A DNA stretch of 52,255 nucleotides from Candidatus Woesearchaeota archaeon (GTDB taxonomy: Archaea; Nanobdellota; Nanobdellia; Woesearchaeales; GW2011-AR9), in NCBI GenBank assembly GCA_018696595.1, contig JABHQW010000004.1:1-52255 (forward strand). Direction: 5' to 3'. The position numbers were made by a program, and so were the translations under genes. This document shows, in pieces, positions 23,174 through 31,771 of the stretch; the first letter of the stretch is position 1; the number at the start of each line of letters is the position of its first letter. The notes under the pieces were generated by a model. That model ran no database searches and was not told the origin of the DNA. It was given only the letters and a program-made list of their open reading frames with translations.

Positions 23174-24106
23174 TCCCATCCTAAAGTCAGTTAAGTCTAA
23201 GATAATTTCTAAGACTTGTTTCATGTTATTGATGTTAATTAATTCAGCAGAAGGAATCTTTTTGATGTGTTTGTTAATCAACATCTTAACTGCGTCCCGA
23301 TTCTTACTTAATTCATTAACTTTCTTAAAATCAAATTCATAGAAGAAATCATAGTATAACAAAATAGAATTATTAATCCTCAAGAGAACTTCAAAAGAAT
23401 TTTTGTTAAATTCCTTGTTATACCTTAAAGCATCCCTTGCATTGTATTTAATTATGTCCACAACCTTATCAATAGAAGCAATAATATGACAATAGAAGCT
23501 TGTTTTTTTTACATCAGGATAACCATATTTATTCAACAGTCTTAAAGAATAACTAACAAACTTGTTTATGTTATCGTGCCTCTCTTCAACCGAGGTTAAA
23601 AGATTACGATCATTGTTATGAATGCCATCTAAGTATGTTTTAGAAACCTCTTTTAGTAATAAAAATGCTCTTCTTAATACTATCCGAAAATCCTCCTCGG
23701 CTTCTTTTGTAATATATCTAACAATGACCTTATTTTCACTTTGTTCAATCACTTCAGCACCAATACATCGATTGACCATTTTATGAATAGCAGAAGAAAA
23801 AGTTACTTCTTGATTTGTCCTATAATGGAATGTTATGGGGTTCTTAAACCTAAATTCCATTTCATTAAAACCAAAACGGTATAAACTTTGCACATACAAC
23901 ATTGTTGAAGTTCGATCTAATTCTGAGATGTCAACAGAAATCCTATCTAACTTAACAGATTCTTTTGTGCTAAGAATAATTTTACTTCCTTCTTCTTCTA
24001 CGAATAAAGAGTCTCCTTTCTTCAATTTTCTTTCATTTAACCATTTCTTAGGTATTGAAAGTGTTAAACTACTTGGACCATGTTGAATTAGTTTTCTTTG
24101 TTCCAT
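23162..24106 (-). CDS. AbrB/PhoU-domain phosphate-type regulator
   Basis: A 314-residue protein with an N-terminal AbrB/SpoVT swapped-hairpin DNA-binding domain (GPSSLTLSIPKKWLNERKLKKGDSLFVEEEGSKIIL) and a C-terminal PhoU-like helical region with repeated three-helix patterns (from about residue 150). Archaeal proteins of this design regulate phosphate uptake genes. No phosphate transporter is nearby, so targets must lie elsewhere. A TATA box (CTTTAAAAA) lies about 26 nt upstream, giving a leaderless start, and an ATGTACAT palindrome lies 50 bp before the ATG. Confidence 0.85.
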   Translation of the reverse strand: MEQRKLIQHGPSSLTLSIPKKWLNERKLKKGDSLFVEEEGSKIILSTKESVKLDRISVDISELDRTSTMLYVQSLYRFGFNEMEFRFKNPITFHYRTNQEVTFSSAIHKMVNRCIGAEVIEQSENKVIVRYITKEAEEDFRIVLRRAFLLLKEVSKTYLDGIHNNDRNLLTSVEERHDNINKFVSYSLRLLNKYGYPDVKKTSFYCHIIASIDKVVDIIKYNARDALRYNKEFNKNSFEVLLRINNSILLYYDFFYEFDFKKVNELSKNRDAVKMLINKHIKKIPSAELININNMKQVLEIILDLTDFRMGLEH

Positions 24107-24156
24107 AAAAGCTGAATGTTCTATTCTTTTTTAAAGTTTTTGGACAAATATACACT

Positions 24157-24164
24157 ATGTACAT
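24157..24164. promoter_or_regulatory. Candidate operator, ATGTACAT palindrome
   Basis: A perfect 8-nt palindrome in the 104-bp divergent region between the AbrB-PhoU gene and the zinc-ribbon gene, about 20-25 bp upstream of the regulator's TATA box. Flanks TATACAC and GTATACATAT add weak symmetry. Autoregulation is possible but unproven. Confidence 0.3.
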
Positions 24165-24210
24165 TATGTTGACGTTAGGTATACATATCACTGTTATTAT
24201 TACTACTATT

Positions 24211-24327
24211 ATGAAACAGAATTGCGAACATTGTGAGTATGTCTGGACGTCTAGGGTTGAGGAACCTAAAGCTTGTCCAAGGTGCAAACGCAGATTTGAC
24301 TATGGTGGTTGGTGTTTGGAGAAATAA
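24211..24327 (+). CDS. 38-residue zinc-ribbon microprotein
   Basis: MKQNCEHCEYVW starts a 38-codon frame with two CxxC pairs (Cys5/Cys8 and Cys22/Cys25), a classical zinc ribbon, followed by a basic RCKRRF and a conserved-looking YGGWC. It precedes the next gene by 2 nt, so they form an operon. Very short zinc ribbons of this type often bind nucleic acid or partner proteins; the function here is not known. The reading is supported by the tight cysteine pattern rather than a ribosome-binding site, which is not evident. Confidence 0.7.
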   Translation: MKQNCEHCEYVWTSRVEEPKACPRCKRRFDYGGWCLEK

Positions 24328-24329
24328 AA

Positions 24330-25175
24330 ATGATTGAATTAAATAAAATATATGAATGTCTTAACAAAAATAGTGAACTCGTTGAAGCTGCAAGAGAAAC
24401 CACCATTTTTGGACCAACATTTCCAAAGGATACAGATTTGGGAGAAGAAAGTGTCACTTTCAGAGATCGCAATAACACATATCGATCAACATGTGCAAAT
24501 CATAGACAAAGAATGCATTTTGGTGAAACAAGTGCATTAACTCAAATGGTTGCGAGAAATGAACAGGCATGTTTTGAAATTGGAGCAGACATATTACAAT
24601 TAGCTTATGGAGGAATCTTAGAATATGTAGGCTTAGATGAACTACAAAATTTACATACTTGGCAAATTAACACTGCCTTTGGAGAGTTAGTCCCACCTGA
24701 AAAAGCAGTTCAAGTATATGCAAGTTTGCCAAAAGATCCAAGAGCAATAATTGGAAAAGTCAACCAAGAAGCAGTAGATAAACATGTAAAAAAAGCAATA
24801 GAAACATCTGAATTAAGACCTGTTTATCACAATTTGCTGGGCAATGTTGATTATTTTGAAAAATTAGATGGCATATGGGCAAGCGAAAATGGAAATGCCA
24901 CGATAGATAAATTGTCTAACGCAGGGATTCTGTTTGTAAATGGTTATTCTGATGAAGATGGTGGCAATTATTATGCAAGGTCAAAGAGTTTCTTAAGATT
25001 GCTCCCTGAAGATGAAAAAGAAAGAGATGATTGGCAAGTTAGAGAAAGAATGAAGGGAAAACGACAAGAAACAATCTGTAGGCTAGCATTAGAAGTTGGA
25101 GCAAGAGACCCAGAAAAGGACAAAGATTTGATAAGAATAGACCAATATATCTTAAAAAATCTATTAAGAAAATAA
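24330..25175 (+). CDS. 281-residue soluble protein of unknown function
   Basis: The start is the ATG 2 nt after the zinc-ribbon stop codon; a GTG 21 nt upstream would overlap that gene. The protein is helical and has no signal peptide or membrane segment. Recognisable pieces are TTIFGPTFPKDTDLGEESVTFRD near residue 30, CANHRQRMHFGE near 60, and a helical C-terminus with clustered charged residues. I find no catalytic signature. It is coupled to the zinc ribbon, and the pair could form a complex, which is inference. Codon use looks normal for the window. Confidence 0.7.
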   Translation: MIELNKIYECLNKNSELVEAARETTIFGPTFPKDTDLGEESVTFRDRNNTYRSTCANHRQRMHFGETSALTQMVARNEQACFEIGADILQLAYGGILEYVGLDELQNLHTWQINTAFGELVPPEKAVQVYASLPKDPRAIIGKVNQEAVDKHVKKAIETSELRPVYHNLLGNVDYFEKLDGIWASENGNATIDKLSNAGILFVNGYSDEDGGNYYARSKSFLRLLPEDEKERDDWQVRERMKGKRQETICRLALEVGARDPEKDKDLIRIDQYILKNLLRK

Positions 25176-25207
25176 ATTTTTTAACTTTCTTTTTTTATTT
25201 TTTTTAA
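25176..25207. terminator. Shared T-rich/A-rich 3' flank of convergent genes
   Basis: Between the stop codons of the 281-residue gene and cysS lies a T-dominated stretch (TTTTTTAACTTTCTTTTTTTATTTTTTTTAA). On the plus strand it is an archaeal-type oligo-T terminator. The opposite direction has only A runs, so cysS likely ends further left. Confidence 0.4.
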
Positions 25208-26584
25208 TTACTCTTTCTTCAGTTCATACCCGTCTTTACTATCGCCAACAGAATAACCAAACTTAGCAATCTTATCCCTTAAGTCATCAGATTTCTTCCA
25301 GTCCTTAGCTAATCTAGCTTGTAATCGTTCTTCAGCCAACTTAACAACTTCTTTAGGAATTTTCTCCTTTTTCAAATCTTTAAAACCAAGACCAAGAACT
25401 TTATCAAACTCTAATAAAGTAGCATACTTTTGATCATTCTTAACAGAACCATCTTTAAGTAATTCCCAAACCAAAGCTAATCCTTTAGCAGTATTCATAT
25501 CATCGTTTACTTCTTTAGTAAAAGTAGCTAAATAATTTTTATTTGCAGAAACCTTCTTGCCAGTCTTAATTTCTAAAACTTGATCAAACAATCGTTTCAA
25601 AGAAGTTTTTGCAGAATCTAATGCTTCAAAGCTAAACATTAAAGGATTTCTGTAACTGGTTCCTAAACAGAAATATCTGTAATCTAAAGGAGAATATCCT
25701 TTCTCTTCTAACTTAGATAAAGTTAAGAAATTTTCTCCAGACTTAGCCATCTTTTCTCCTTTACTTAAAACTAAGAATTCGTTATGCATCCAATATTTAA
25801 CCCAGGGCTTTTTTCCAATAGCTGCTTCAGACTGAGCAATCTCATTAGTATGATGTACAGGGATATGGTCAATTCCGCCACAATGAATATCAATCTTTTC
25901 GCCAAGAAATTTCATTGACATCGCTGAACATTCAATGTGCCAACCAGGATAACCGGTTCCGAAAGGAGATTTCCATTTCATCCCTTGATCTTGAAACTTG
26001 GATTTGGTAAACCATAATACAAAATCATGCGGATTTTTTTTATTAGGATCTTTATCAACTCTAGCTTTTCCTTCAACAGTTAAATCTAATCTAGATAATT
26101 TGCCATAATCATCAAGTTTAGAAGTGTCAAAGTAAACATTTCCACCAGCTTGATAAGTAAAACCTTTCTTCTCAAGTTTTTCAATAAAATTAATTTGATC
26201 TGTAATATGATCTGTTGCCCTAGGAAAGAAAGTTGGTTTTAAGATATTTAGTTTTTTAATGTCTCTCTTAAAAGAATCAATGTAAAACTCAGCAACTTCC
26301 CAAACGGTTTTCTTTTCCCGTTTGGCACCTTTAAGCATCTTATCTTCGCCTTGATCAGAATCAGAAGTTAAATGCCCTACGTCAGTAATGTTCATTACAT
26401 GTTTAACTTTGAAATTGTTAAACAAAAGTACTCTTTTAAGAAAATCGTAAAACATAAACCCTCTTAAGTTTCCAATGTGAGCGAAATTATAAACAGTTGG
26501 TCCACAAGTGTAAAGACTAACTTCTGTTTTCTTAATAGGTTTAAACGTTTCTTTCTTTCTTGTTAATGTATTGTAAAATTTCAT
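25208..26584 (-). CDS. cysS: Cysteinyl-tRNA synthetase
   Basis: A 458-residue monomeric class I synthetase. The N-terminus YTCGPTVYNFAHIGNLRGF contains the zinc cysteine and the HIGH-type motif. Further zinc ligands are in HIECSAMSMKFLG and CGGIDHIPVHHTNE. The KMSKS motif reads KMAKSGEN. A C-terminal helical anticodon-binding bundle (TFTKEVNDDMNTAKGLALVW) follows. Having this enzyme means the archaeon does not depend on the SepRS/SepCysS route for Cys-tRNA. It is the third gene of an operon with a ThiI-like and a YbjQ gene, and its ATG overlaps the YbjQ stop codon as ATGA. Confidence 0.95.
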   Translation of the reverse strand: MKFYNTLTRKKETFKPIKKTEVSLYTCGPTVYNFAHIGNLRGFMFYDFLKRVLLFNNFKVKHVMNITDVGHLTSDSDQGEDKMLKGAKREKKTVWEVAEFYIDSFKRDIKKLNILKPTFFPRATDHITDQINFIEKLEKKGFTYQAGGNVYFDTSKLDDYGKLSRLDLTVEGKARVDKDPNKKNPHDFVLWFTKSKFQDQGMKWKSPFGTGYPGWHIECSAMSMKFLGEKIDIHCGGIDHIPVHHTNEIAQSEAAIGKKPWVKYWMHNEFLVLSKGEKMAKSGENFLTLSKLEEKGYSPLDYRYFCLGTSYRNPLMFSFEALDSAKTSLKRLFDQVLEIKTGKKVSANKNYLATFTKEVNDDMNTAKGLALVWELLKDGSVKNDQKYATLLEFDKVLGLGFKDLKKEKIPKEVVKLAEERLQARLAKDWKKSDDLRDKIAKFGYSVGDSKDGYELKKE

Positions 26585-26895
26585 TCTAACTTCACAGCTG
26601 TTCCGTAAGCCAACACTTCAGCAGCTTGTGGCATCACGCTAGATGTAGAAAATCTGACCATGAGAATCGCATCCGCACCTAATTTCTCTGCTTCTGCAGT
26701 CATTCTTGCTAAAGCTTCATCCCTAGCTTTAGAGATCATATCTGTGTAAGATTTAATTTCTCCACCAACAATTGTTTTCAAGCCCGCCATAATGTCTCGG
26801 CCAACATGTCTTGATTGAATAGTGTTTCCTCGGACTACGCCAAGAGTTTCTTTAACATTCTTATTTGGTATGTTTTCAGTTGTTGTAATAATCAT
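26581..26895 (-). CDS. YbjQ/UPF0145 family protein
   Basis: A 104-residue protein matching the YbjQ family, which forms pentameric rings and is sometimes called a putative heavy-metal binder: MIITTTENIPNKNVKETLGVVRGNTIQSRHVGRDIMAGLK, then GGEIKSYTDMISKARDEALARM and LGADAILMVRFSTS. The ATG chosen follows the upstream stop by 1 nt; a TTG four codons earlier overlaps that stop. Its position between a tRNA-sulfur gene and cysS suggests a link to sulfur or cysteine metabolism, but this is inference. Confidence 0.9.
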   Translation of the reverse strand: MIITTTENIPNKNVKETLGVVRGNTIQSRHVGRDIMAGLKTIVGGEIKSYTDMISKARDEALARMTAEAEKLGADAILMVRFSTSSVMPQAAEVLAYGTAVKLE

Positions 26896-26896
26896 T

Positions 26897-27511
26897 TTAT
26901 GATTCAAGTACCTCAGCTTTATTTAAACTTTCTTTCATTATTTTGTCTAATTCTAATTTTTCTAATTGAGCAGCAATTTTTTCAGGGTTGGACTTTGTAC
27001 TTGGACTTTTTGGCCCCAATAAACAGCAGATCTCTGGTCCTTTAGATGTTTCATAGGTGCCAATCTTCTTCGCCAGATTAATTATTTCTTGTTTATCAAA
27101 TGTGAGAACAGGCCTAAATATTTCTAATTTCAAATTTTTTGTAATAACATTAAGATTACTTAATGTCTGTGAAGAAACTTGTGCTAGATTCTCACCAGTG
27201 ATTAAATATTTCGCTTTTTCTTTCTCTGCGATCAATTCAGCAGTTTTAAACATTAAAATTTTGCTGAGAATAAAATAATCTTTGTGATTACATTTTGTTG
27301 TTAAATCTTTAAGAACTTCGGCGAAAGGAATCAAGTAAACTTTCTTTAACTTAAGTTTCTTAACCAATTCTTTAACTTTATCAATCTCTTCTTCCCCCGT
27401 TAGGGGAACTTGATGAAAATGTACAGCAATAATATCTAGACGATTCTGCATTAAATGTATCGCTACTGGAGAATCTATCCCTCCTGAGAGTAGAGCTATT
27501 GCCTTTTCCAT
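26897..27511 (-). CDS. ThiI-like PP-loop tRNA sulfurtransferase, catalytic domain only
   Basis: A 204-residue protein with the PP-loop SGGIDSPVA, the ThiI signature LITGENLAQVSSQTLSNL and, near the C-terminus, ICCLLGPKSPSTK, which corresponds to the catalytic cysteine loop of ThiI. ThiI makes 4-thiouridine at tRNA position 8 and normally has N-terminal ferredoxin-like and THUMP domains of about 170 residues, which are absent here. A separate RNA-binding subunit may exist. First gene of the operon with YbjQ and cysS. A TATA box (CTTATAAAA) about 25 nt upstream implies a leaderless start. Confidence 0.85.
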   Translation of the reverse strand: MEKAIALLSGGIDSPVAIHLMQNRLDIIAVHFHQVPLTGEEEIDKVKELVKKLKLKKVYLIPFAEVLKDLTTKCNHKDYFILSKILMFKTAELIAEKEKAKYLITGENLAQVSSQTLSNLNVITKNLKLEIFRPVLTFDKQEIINLAKKIGTYETSKGPEICCLLGPKSPSTKSNPEKIAAQLEKLELDKIMKESLNKAEVLES

Positions 27512-27605
27512 GGGAAGAAGGTATTTGTTTGGTTTTATAAGATTTTTGGGTCTATCCTAAAATAAATTAGTAAACTTTATATTATTAAGGATAGTATTAG
27601 GGATT

Positions 27606-29555
27606 ATGAAAAAGATTGTGTGGTTATTGTTACTATTATTACTCCCGTTAGCTTTAGCAGAAGAAAACCTTTACTTGTACGATTCTTTAAACTTACAATT
27701 AGATGTTAATGGAGAGTTTACTTTAATTGCAGATGGCGGTTCTCCTTCTGTTCAACAAGTAAAAGCAGAAATGTTATTGTTTCCAAAAGACAATGGCCAA
27801 CAAGAAATTATAAAACTAAACACAGAAGGAGAAGTAAATGAGAATGAAATTACTTTTAATTGGAATGATAAACAGTTAGGGAAAAAAGAATTCTCTTATT
27901 CATCAGAGATTGAAACTAAAAACACGAGAACAAAAGTTAAAACAGAAATCCCTTTCCCATTAACAGGAATTGATAAGTACAAAGAGTATATTCTCTCATC
28001 AGAAACTATTGATTCTGACCATCCAAAAATTATTGCTAAAGCAACAGAACTGATTGAAGGGGAAGATGATGCTTTCAAAGCAGCATTTAAATTAGCAAAC
28101 TGGGTGGAAGAAAATGTTGAATATGACTTAAGTACATTAAATGCAGAAACCTCTCAGAAAGCATCATGGGTGTTAGAAAATAGAAACGGGGTTTGTGATG
28201 AGATGACTTCTTTGTTTGTTGCTATGGCTCGAGCTGTAGGCATCCCCGGAAGATTTGTTTCAGGAATCTCTTATACCACTTCAGAATTATTTGATGAGAA
28301 CTGGCAACCGCACGGATGGGCAGAGATTTATCTCCCAGAGTATGGATGGGTAAGTTTTGACATAACATTTGGAGAATATGGTTATGTTGACGTAACTCAT
28401 GTTAAATTAAGAGATAGCCAAGATCCTGCTGAAGCAGCTACAAAGTATGAATGGTTAGCAAACAATGTTAATTTAGAAACAAAGCAGTTAGATTATTCAT
28501 TAGAAATATTAGGTAAAGGAAATATTGAAACTGAAGAAATTTTGTTAGAACAAGAATTACTTTCAACAGAAGTTGGTTTTGGAAGTTATAATTTAGTTAA
28601 AGGAATTCTTAAGAATACTGCAGATTATTATGTAGCAACAACCCTCAGATTAGCAGTTCCGAAAGAGATTCAGATTATTGGGGACAATAAAAGAACAATC
28701 TTGTTACATCCAAAAGAAGTTAGAGAAACTTATTGGACTGTAAGTGTTCCAAAGAACCTAAATGATAAATATGAATACTCATTTCCAACAATAATTTATT
28801 CAGAGAAGAATGTTACTGTACAAGATTTATTTAAGGCAGGAGTTGACAAGGCAACGTATTCAGAAGAAGAAATTAAAGAACTAACTGTTCAAGATGAAGA
28901 GAAGGTTTATTCAAGAAAGGTTTCATTTAATTGTAATTATCCAAAAGAGATTAAGATTAATGAAAAATCAAAAATAACTTGTTCTGTAAAAAATAGTGGA
29001 AATACTAATTTAGATCAAGTAAAGTTCTGTTTAGCAGAAAATTGTAAAACAATTAACTTACCAATTAATCAATTGGAAACAATGGAAAAGGAAGTAGAAG
29101 GAACAGAAGTTGGTTGGAACAAATTAATTATTAGTGCTGAAAGTTCTGAGATTGAAAAAAAGTCAGCGATTGAGTTTCTAGTTTTAGATGCCCCAGAATT
29201 AGAAATAGATGTCCAATATCCAGAAGAAATTAATTATGGGGACTTGTTTAATTTAAATTTGATCTTAGAACAAAAATCATTCTCAAATCCGCAAGAGATT
29301 GTCATCACGGTAACAGGTTTAGGAATTGAAAATAAATGGACGATCGATAAGATAATTGAAAAAGAAGAATTGGCCTTAGAACTAGATACAAACAAAATCA
29401 GTACCAACAATAAATTCAAGATAACCACAATGTGGAAAGACAAAGAAGGAAAACTTTACTCTGACCATAAAGAAATAGAAATTAAAGGTAAAGGAAACAA
29501 TTTCTCAGAAAAAGTTAAAATGTTTTTGAATAAGATTATCAACTTGTTTGTATAG
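27606..29555 (+). CDS. Secreted transglutaminase-like protein
   Basis: A 649-residue exported protein with a signal peptide ending ALAEEN at about residue 20. Residues about 130-260 hold a transglutaminase-like core: NRNGVCDEMTSLFVAMARAVGIPGR with Cys197, PHGWAEIYL with His236 and WVSFDITFGE with Asp252, the complete catalytic triad. The region after 300 looks like repeated beta-sandwich domains (conserved-type NSGNTNLDQVKFC and others). The C-terminal 15 residues are hydrophobic with a preceding basic stretch, a possible anchor. Such proteins act as surface peptidases or cross-linkers. A TATA box (TTATATTATT) lies about 25 nt upstream. Confidence 0.85.
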   Translation: MKKIVWLLLLLLLPLALAEENLYLYDSLNLQLDVNGEFTLIADGGSPSVQQVKAEMLLFPKDNGQQEIIKLNTEGEVNENEITFNWNDKQLGKKEFSYSSEIETKNTRTKVKTEIPFPLTGIDKYKEYILSSETIDSDHPKIIAKATELIEGEDDAFKAAFKLANWVEENVEYDLSTLNAETSQKASWVLENRNGVCDEMTSLFVAMARAVGIPGRFVSGISYTTSELFDENWQPHGWAEIYLPEYGWVSFDITFGEYGYVDVTHVKLRDSQDPAEAATKYEWLANNVNLETKQLDYSLEILGKGNIETEEILLEQELLSTEVGFGSYNLVKGILKNTADYYVATTLRLAVPKEIQIIGDNKRTILLHPKEVRETYWTVSVPKNLNDKYEYSFPTIIYSEKNVTVQDLFKAGVDKATYSEEEIKELTVQDEEKVYSRKVSFNCNYPKEIKINEKSKITCSVKNSGNTNLDQVKFCLAENCKTINLPINQLETMEKEVEGTEVGWNKLIISAESSEIEKKSAIEFLVLDAPELEIDVQYPEEINYGDLFNLNLILEQKSFSNPQEIVITVTGLGIENKWTIDKIIEKEELALELDTNKISTNNKFKITTMWKDKEGKLYSDHKEIEIKGKGNNFSEKVKMFLNKIINLFV

Positions 29556-29591
29556 AATTTAAAAAAATAGAAAAAAAATAAAGAATTAAGT
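29556..29591. terminator. Convergent gene border, A/T-rich
   Basis: Only 36 bp separate the stop codons of the transglutaminase-like and histone-H1-like genes. The plus strand carries AAAAAATAGAAAAAAAAT, so the minus-strand transcript of the H1-like gene ends in long T runs, an archaeal oligo-T terminator for that gene. Confidence 0.4.
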
Positions 29592-30107
29592 TTATCTTTT
29601 CTTCCTTCGTCGAGTTACGGCTGCTTTTTTGCCCGCTTTTCTTCGAACTGCAGTCTTTTTCTTTCGAGTTGCTGCTGCTTTCTTGCCAGCTCTCTTTCTT
29701 ACTGCTGTTTTTCTCTTCTTAGTTGCTGCGCCTTTCTTAGCTGCTGCTTTTCTTTTAACGGTTTTTCTCTTTCGAGTTGCTGCTGCTTTTTTACCGGCTG
29801 CACTTCTTTTAGCCTTAGAAGTCTTCTTTTTAACAGGTTTCTTCTTAGCTACTTTCTTTTTTACAACTTTCTTCTTAACAGCTTTTCTTTTAACCGCTTT
29901 TTTCTTTGCAACTTTCTTCTTAACAGCTTTTCTTTTAACTGCTTTTTTCTTTGCAACTTTCTTCTTAACTACTTTTTTCTTAACTGCCTTTTTCTTGACC
30001 GCTTTTCTTTTCACTGCCTTCTTCTTAACTACTTTTTTCTTAACAGCTTTCCTTTTAACAACTTTTTTCTTAACTACTTTCCTCTTTTTTACAACTTTTT
30101 TAGCCAT
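29592..30107 (-). CDS. Lysine/alanine-repeat, histone-H1-like nucleoid protein
   Basis: A 171-residue, extremely basic protein built almost only of Lys, Arg, Ala, Val and Thr. Residues 1-90 are repeats of the type KKxVxKRKAVKKK; residues about 95-171 are repeats of GKKAAATRKRKT, close to the alanine-lysine tails of eukaryotic H1 and bacterial Hc1/AlgP proteins. It should bind DNA or RNA by charge and be disordered alone. The start is ATG of MAKKVVKKRK after an AGAGGTG site; a longer frame reaching upstream lacks this. A TATA-like TTTATAAAC lies further upstream. Internal repeats make it prone to length variation. Confidence 0.85.
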   Translation of the reverse strand: MAKKVVKKRKVVKKKVVKRKAVKKKVVKKKAVKRKAVKKKAVKKKVVKKKVAKKKAVKRKAVKKKVAKKKAVKRKAVKKKVVKKKVAKKKPVKKKTSKAKRSAAGKKAAATRKRKTVKRKAAAKKGAATKKRKTAVRKRAGKKAAATRKKKTAVRRKAGKKAAVTRRRKKR

Positions 30108-30317
30108 CGTCACACCTCTTTGATTTGTTTTAAGTAAAGAGAAGCAATTTTTGTTTATAAATGTTTCTTTTTTGTAACTGAAAATAAAAAAGTAAAAACA
30201 CAAATTAATTTTTTTCAAAAAATAAATTCCGCCCCAGAACAATTATTAACGACGACAAAAACAAAAAGTAGATTTTATAGAAAAGTTTTTAATAAAACGA
30301 AACAATTTGTATTAATA

Positions 30318-31721
30318 ATGATAATTGAAAAATATTTTGATGAACAAACAATGAGTGTGCACCTTAGAGAGAACGCTTTTCCTACTGCGAAGAAAGGTTT
30401 TCCTGGCAATTGGAAGATTGAAAGAATAGACGATAAAGAACTTTCGCAACAAGAGATGAAAGAATTAGCACAAGACATTTTTGATTCAACAGAAAATAAC
30501 GAAAATTATTTTTTAGAAATTGAAAGAGCAGGAAGCACAATCGTTCAAGCGGGTGTTTATCGAATTGTAATTACAAAAATTCCGTTCAGTGATGGTTTTG
30601 AGATTACAGCAGTAAAACCAGTAGCAAAACTAAGTTTTGAAGATTATGACTTTGAAGAAAAGTTAGAAAAAAGAATTCTTGAACAAGCATCTGGAATTTT
30701 AATTTCTGGTTCTCCTGGAGATGGTAAAACAACAATTGCTAGAGCCCTAGCAGAACACCTAGCCTCTTTAGGAAAAATTGTAAAAACAGTTGAATCACCG
30801 AGAGACATGTTGTTAAGTCCAAACATCACCCAATATTCTTTAAATCATGGAGAAAGAGGAGAGATTCATGATGTTTTGTTATTATCTCGTCCAGATAATA
30901 CTTTCTTTGATGAAATGCGAAGCACAGAAGATTTTCAGTTATTTGCAGATTTAAGATTAGCAGGGATTGGGATGGTCGGAATTGTTCATGCTACAAACCC
31001 GATTGATGCAATTCAAAGATTTATTGGCAGAATTGAAATGGGAATTATTCCGCAAGTTATTGATACTGTTATATTTGTTAGACATGGGGCAGTTAGTAAA
31101 GTTTTAGAACTAAAAATGAAAGTTAAAGTTCCGAGTGGGATGACAGAAGCAGATTTAGCTCGGCCAGTTATTGAAGTTAGAGATTTCTCTTCAAGTAAAT
31201 TAGAATTTGAGATTTATTCTTATGGGGAACACACTGTTGTGATTCCTGTTGAAAATAAGACCAGGAAAGTGGTTTGGGATTATGCTGCAGATACATTAAG
31301 AGCTTATTTTAAAAGTTACTCGACAGAATGCGTGATTGAGTTTGTTGATGATAGCAAAATCAAGTTATTTATTCCTTCTGCGGAGATTTCTAAGATTATT
31401 GGTCCGAATGGCAAAGAAATATCTAAAATTGAGAAAGAATTAGGGTTAAAGATTGACGTTCAACAAATAACTTCTGAACAAAAAAGTAAAAAGTTTTCTA
31501 AAGAAATTGATTTTGATATTGAACAAGGCAAGAAAAACATAATTTTTCATTTGCAAAAGAAATTGAAAGACCAGGAAGTCGGAATTTTTGATGATGAAGA
31601 TTTACTTGTTCGTACACTTGTTAGCAAAAAAGGAGCGATTAAAGTAAGTCGTAAAGGTGCAGTTGGTAAAGCTGTTGAGAATGCCGTTGCGGGAAAACGA
31701 GCGAGAATTATGAAGGTTTAG
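30318..31721 (+). CDS. PINA-type P-loop ATPase with KH domain, lacking the PIN domain
   Basis: A 467-residue protein similar over its length to the archaeal PIN-ATPase-KH protein PINA. The first 110 residues match its connector (SVHLRENAFPTAKKGFPGNWK...). The secretion-ATPase core has Walker A GSPGDGKT (131-138), ESPRDM, LLLSRPDNTFFDEMRS and VGIVHATNPIDAIQRFIGR. A KH domain with IIGPNGKEI lies at about 360-410. The PIN nuclease domain expected in front is missing, and the ATG follows a TATA box by about 30 nt. PINA proteins are reported to act on Holliday junctions; the truncated form probably relies on a partner nuclease. Confidence 0.85.
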   Translation: MIIEKYFDEQTMSVHLRENAFPTAKKGFPGNWKIERIDDKELSQQEMKELAQDIFDSTENNENYFLEIERAGSTIVQAGVYRIVITKIPFSDGFEITAVKPVAKLSFEDYDFEEKLEKRILEQASGILISGSPGDGKTTIARALAEHLASLGKIVKTVESPRDMLLSPNITQYSLNHGERGEIHDVLLLSRPDNTFFDEMRSTEDFQLFADLRLAGIGMVGIVHATNPIDAIQRFIGRIEMGIIPQVIDTVIFVRHGAVSKVLELKMKVKVPSGMTEADLARPVIEVRDFSSSKLEFEIYSYGEHTVVIPVENKTRKVVWDYAADTLRAYFKSYSTECVIEFVDDSKIKLFIPSAEISKIIGPNGKEISKIEKELGLKIDVQQITSEQKSKKFSKEIDFDIEQGKKNIIFHLQKKLKDQEVGIFDDEDLLVRTLVSKKGAIKVSRKGAVGKAVENAVAGKRARIMKV

Positions 31722-31771
31722 GCTATTTTCTCAAAACCTTTAAATATATACTCTAGTAAATAGATAAAACT

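Noticed and set aside
29600-30100. Regular short repeats in DNA, possibly a CRISPR-like or minisatellite array
   Set aside because: Repeat units follow codons of the Lys/Ala repeats in one frame and have no unique spacers, so they are coding repeats.
29629-30123. A 164-codon plus-strand frame rich in Phe, Leu and Ala opposite the H1-like gene
   Set aside because: It is the antisense of a Lys/Arg repeat coding sequence; the repetitive complement produces a pseudo-hydrophobic protein without a start signal or promoter.
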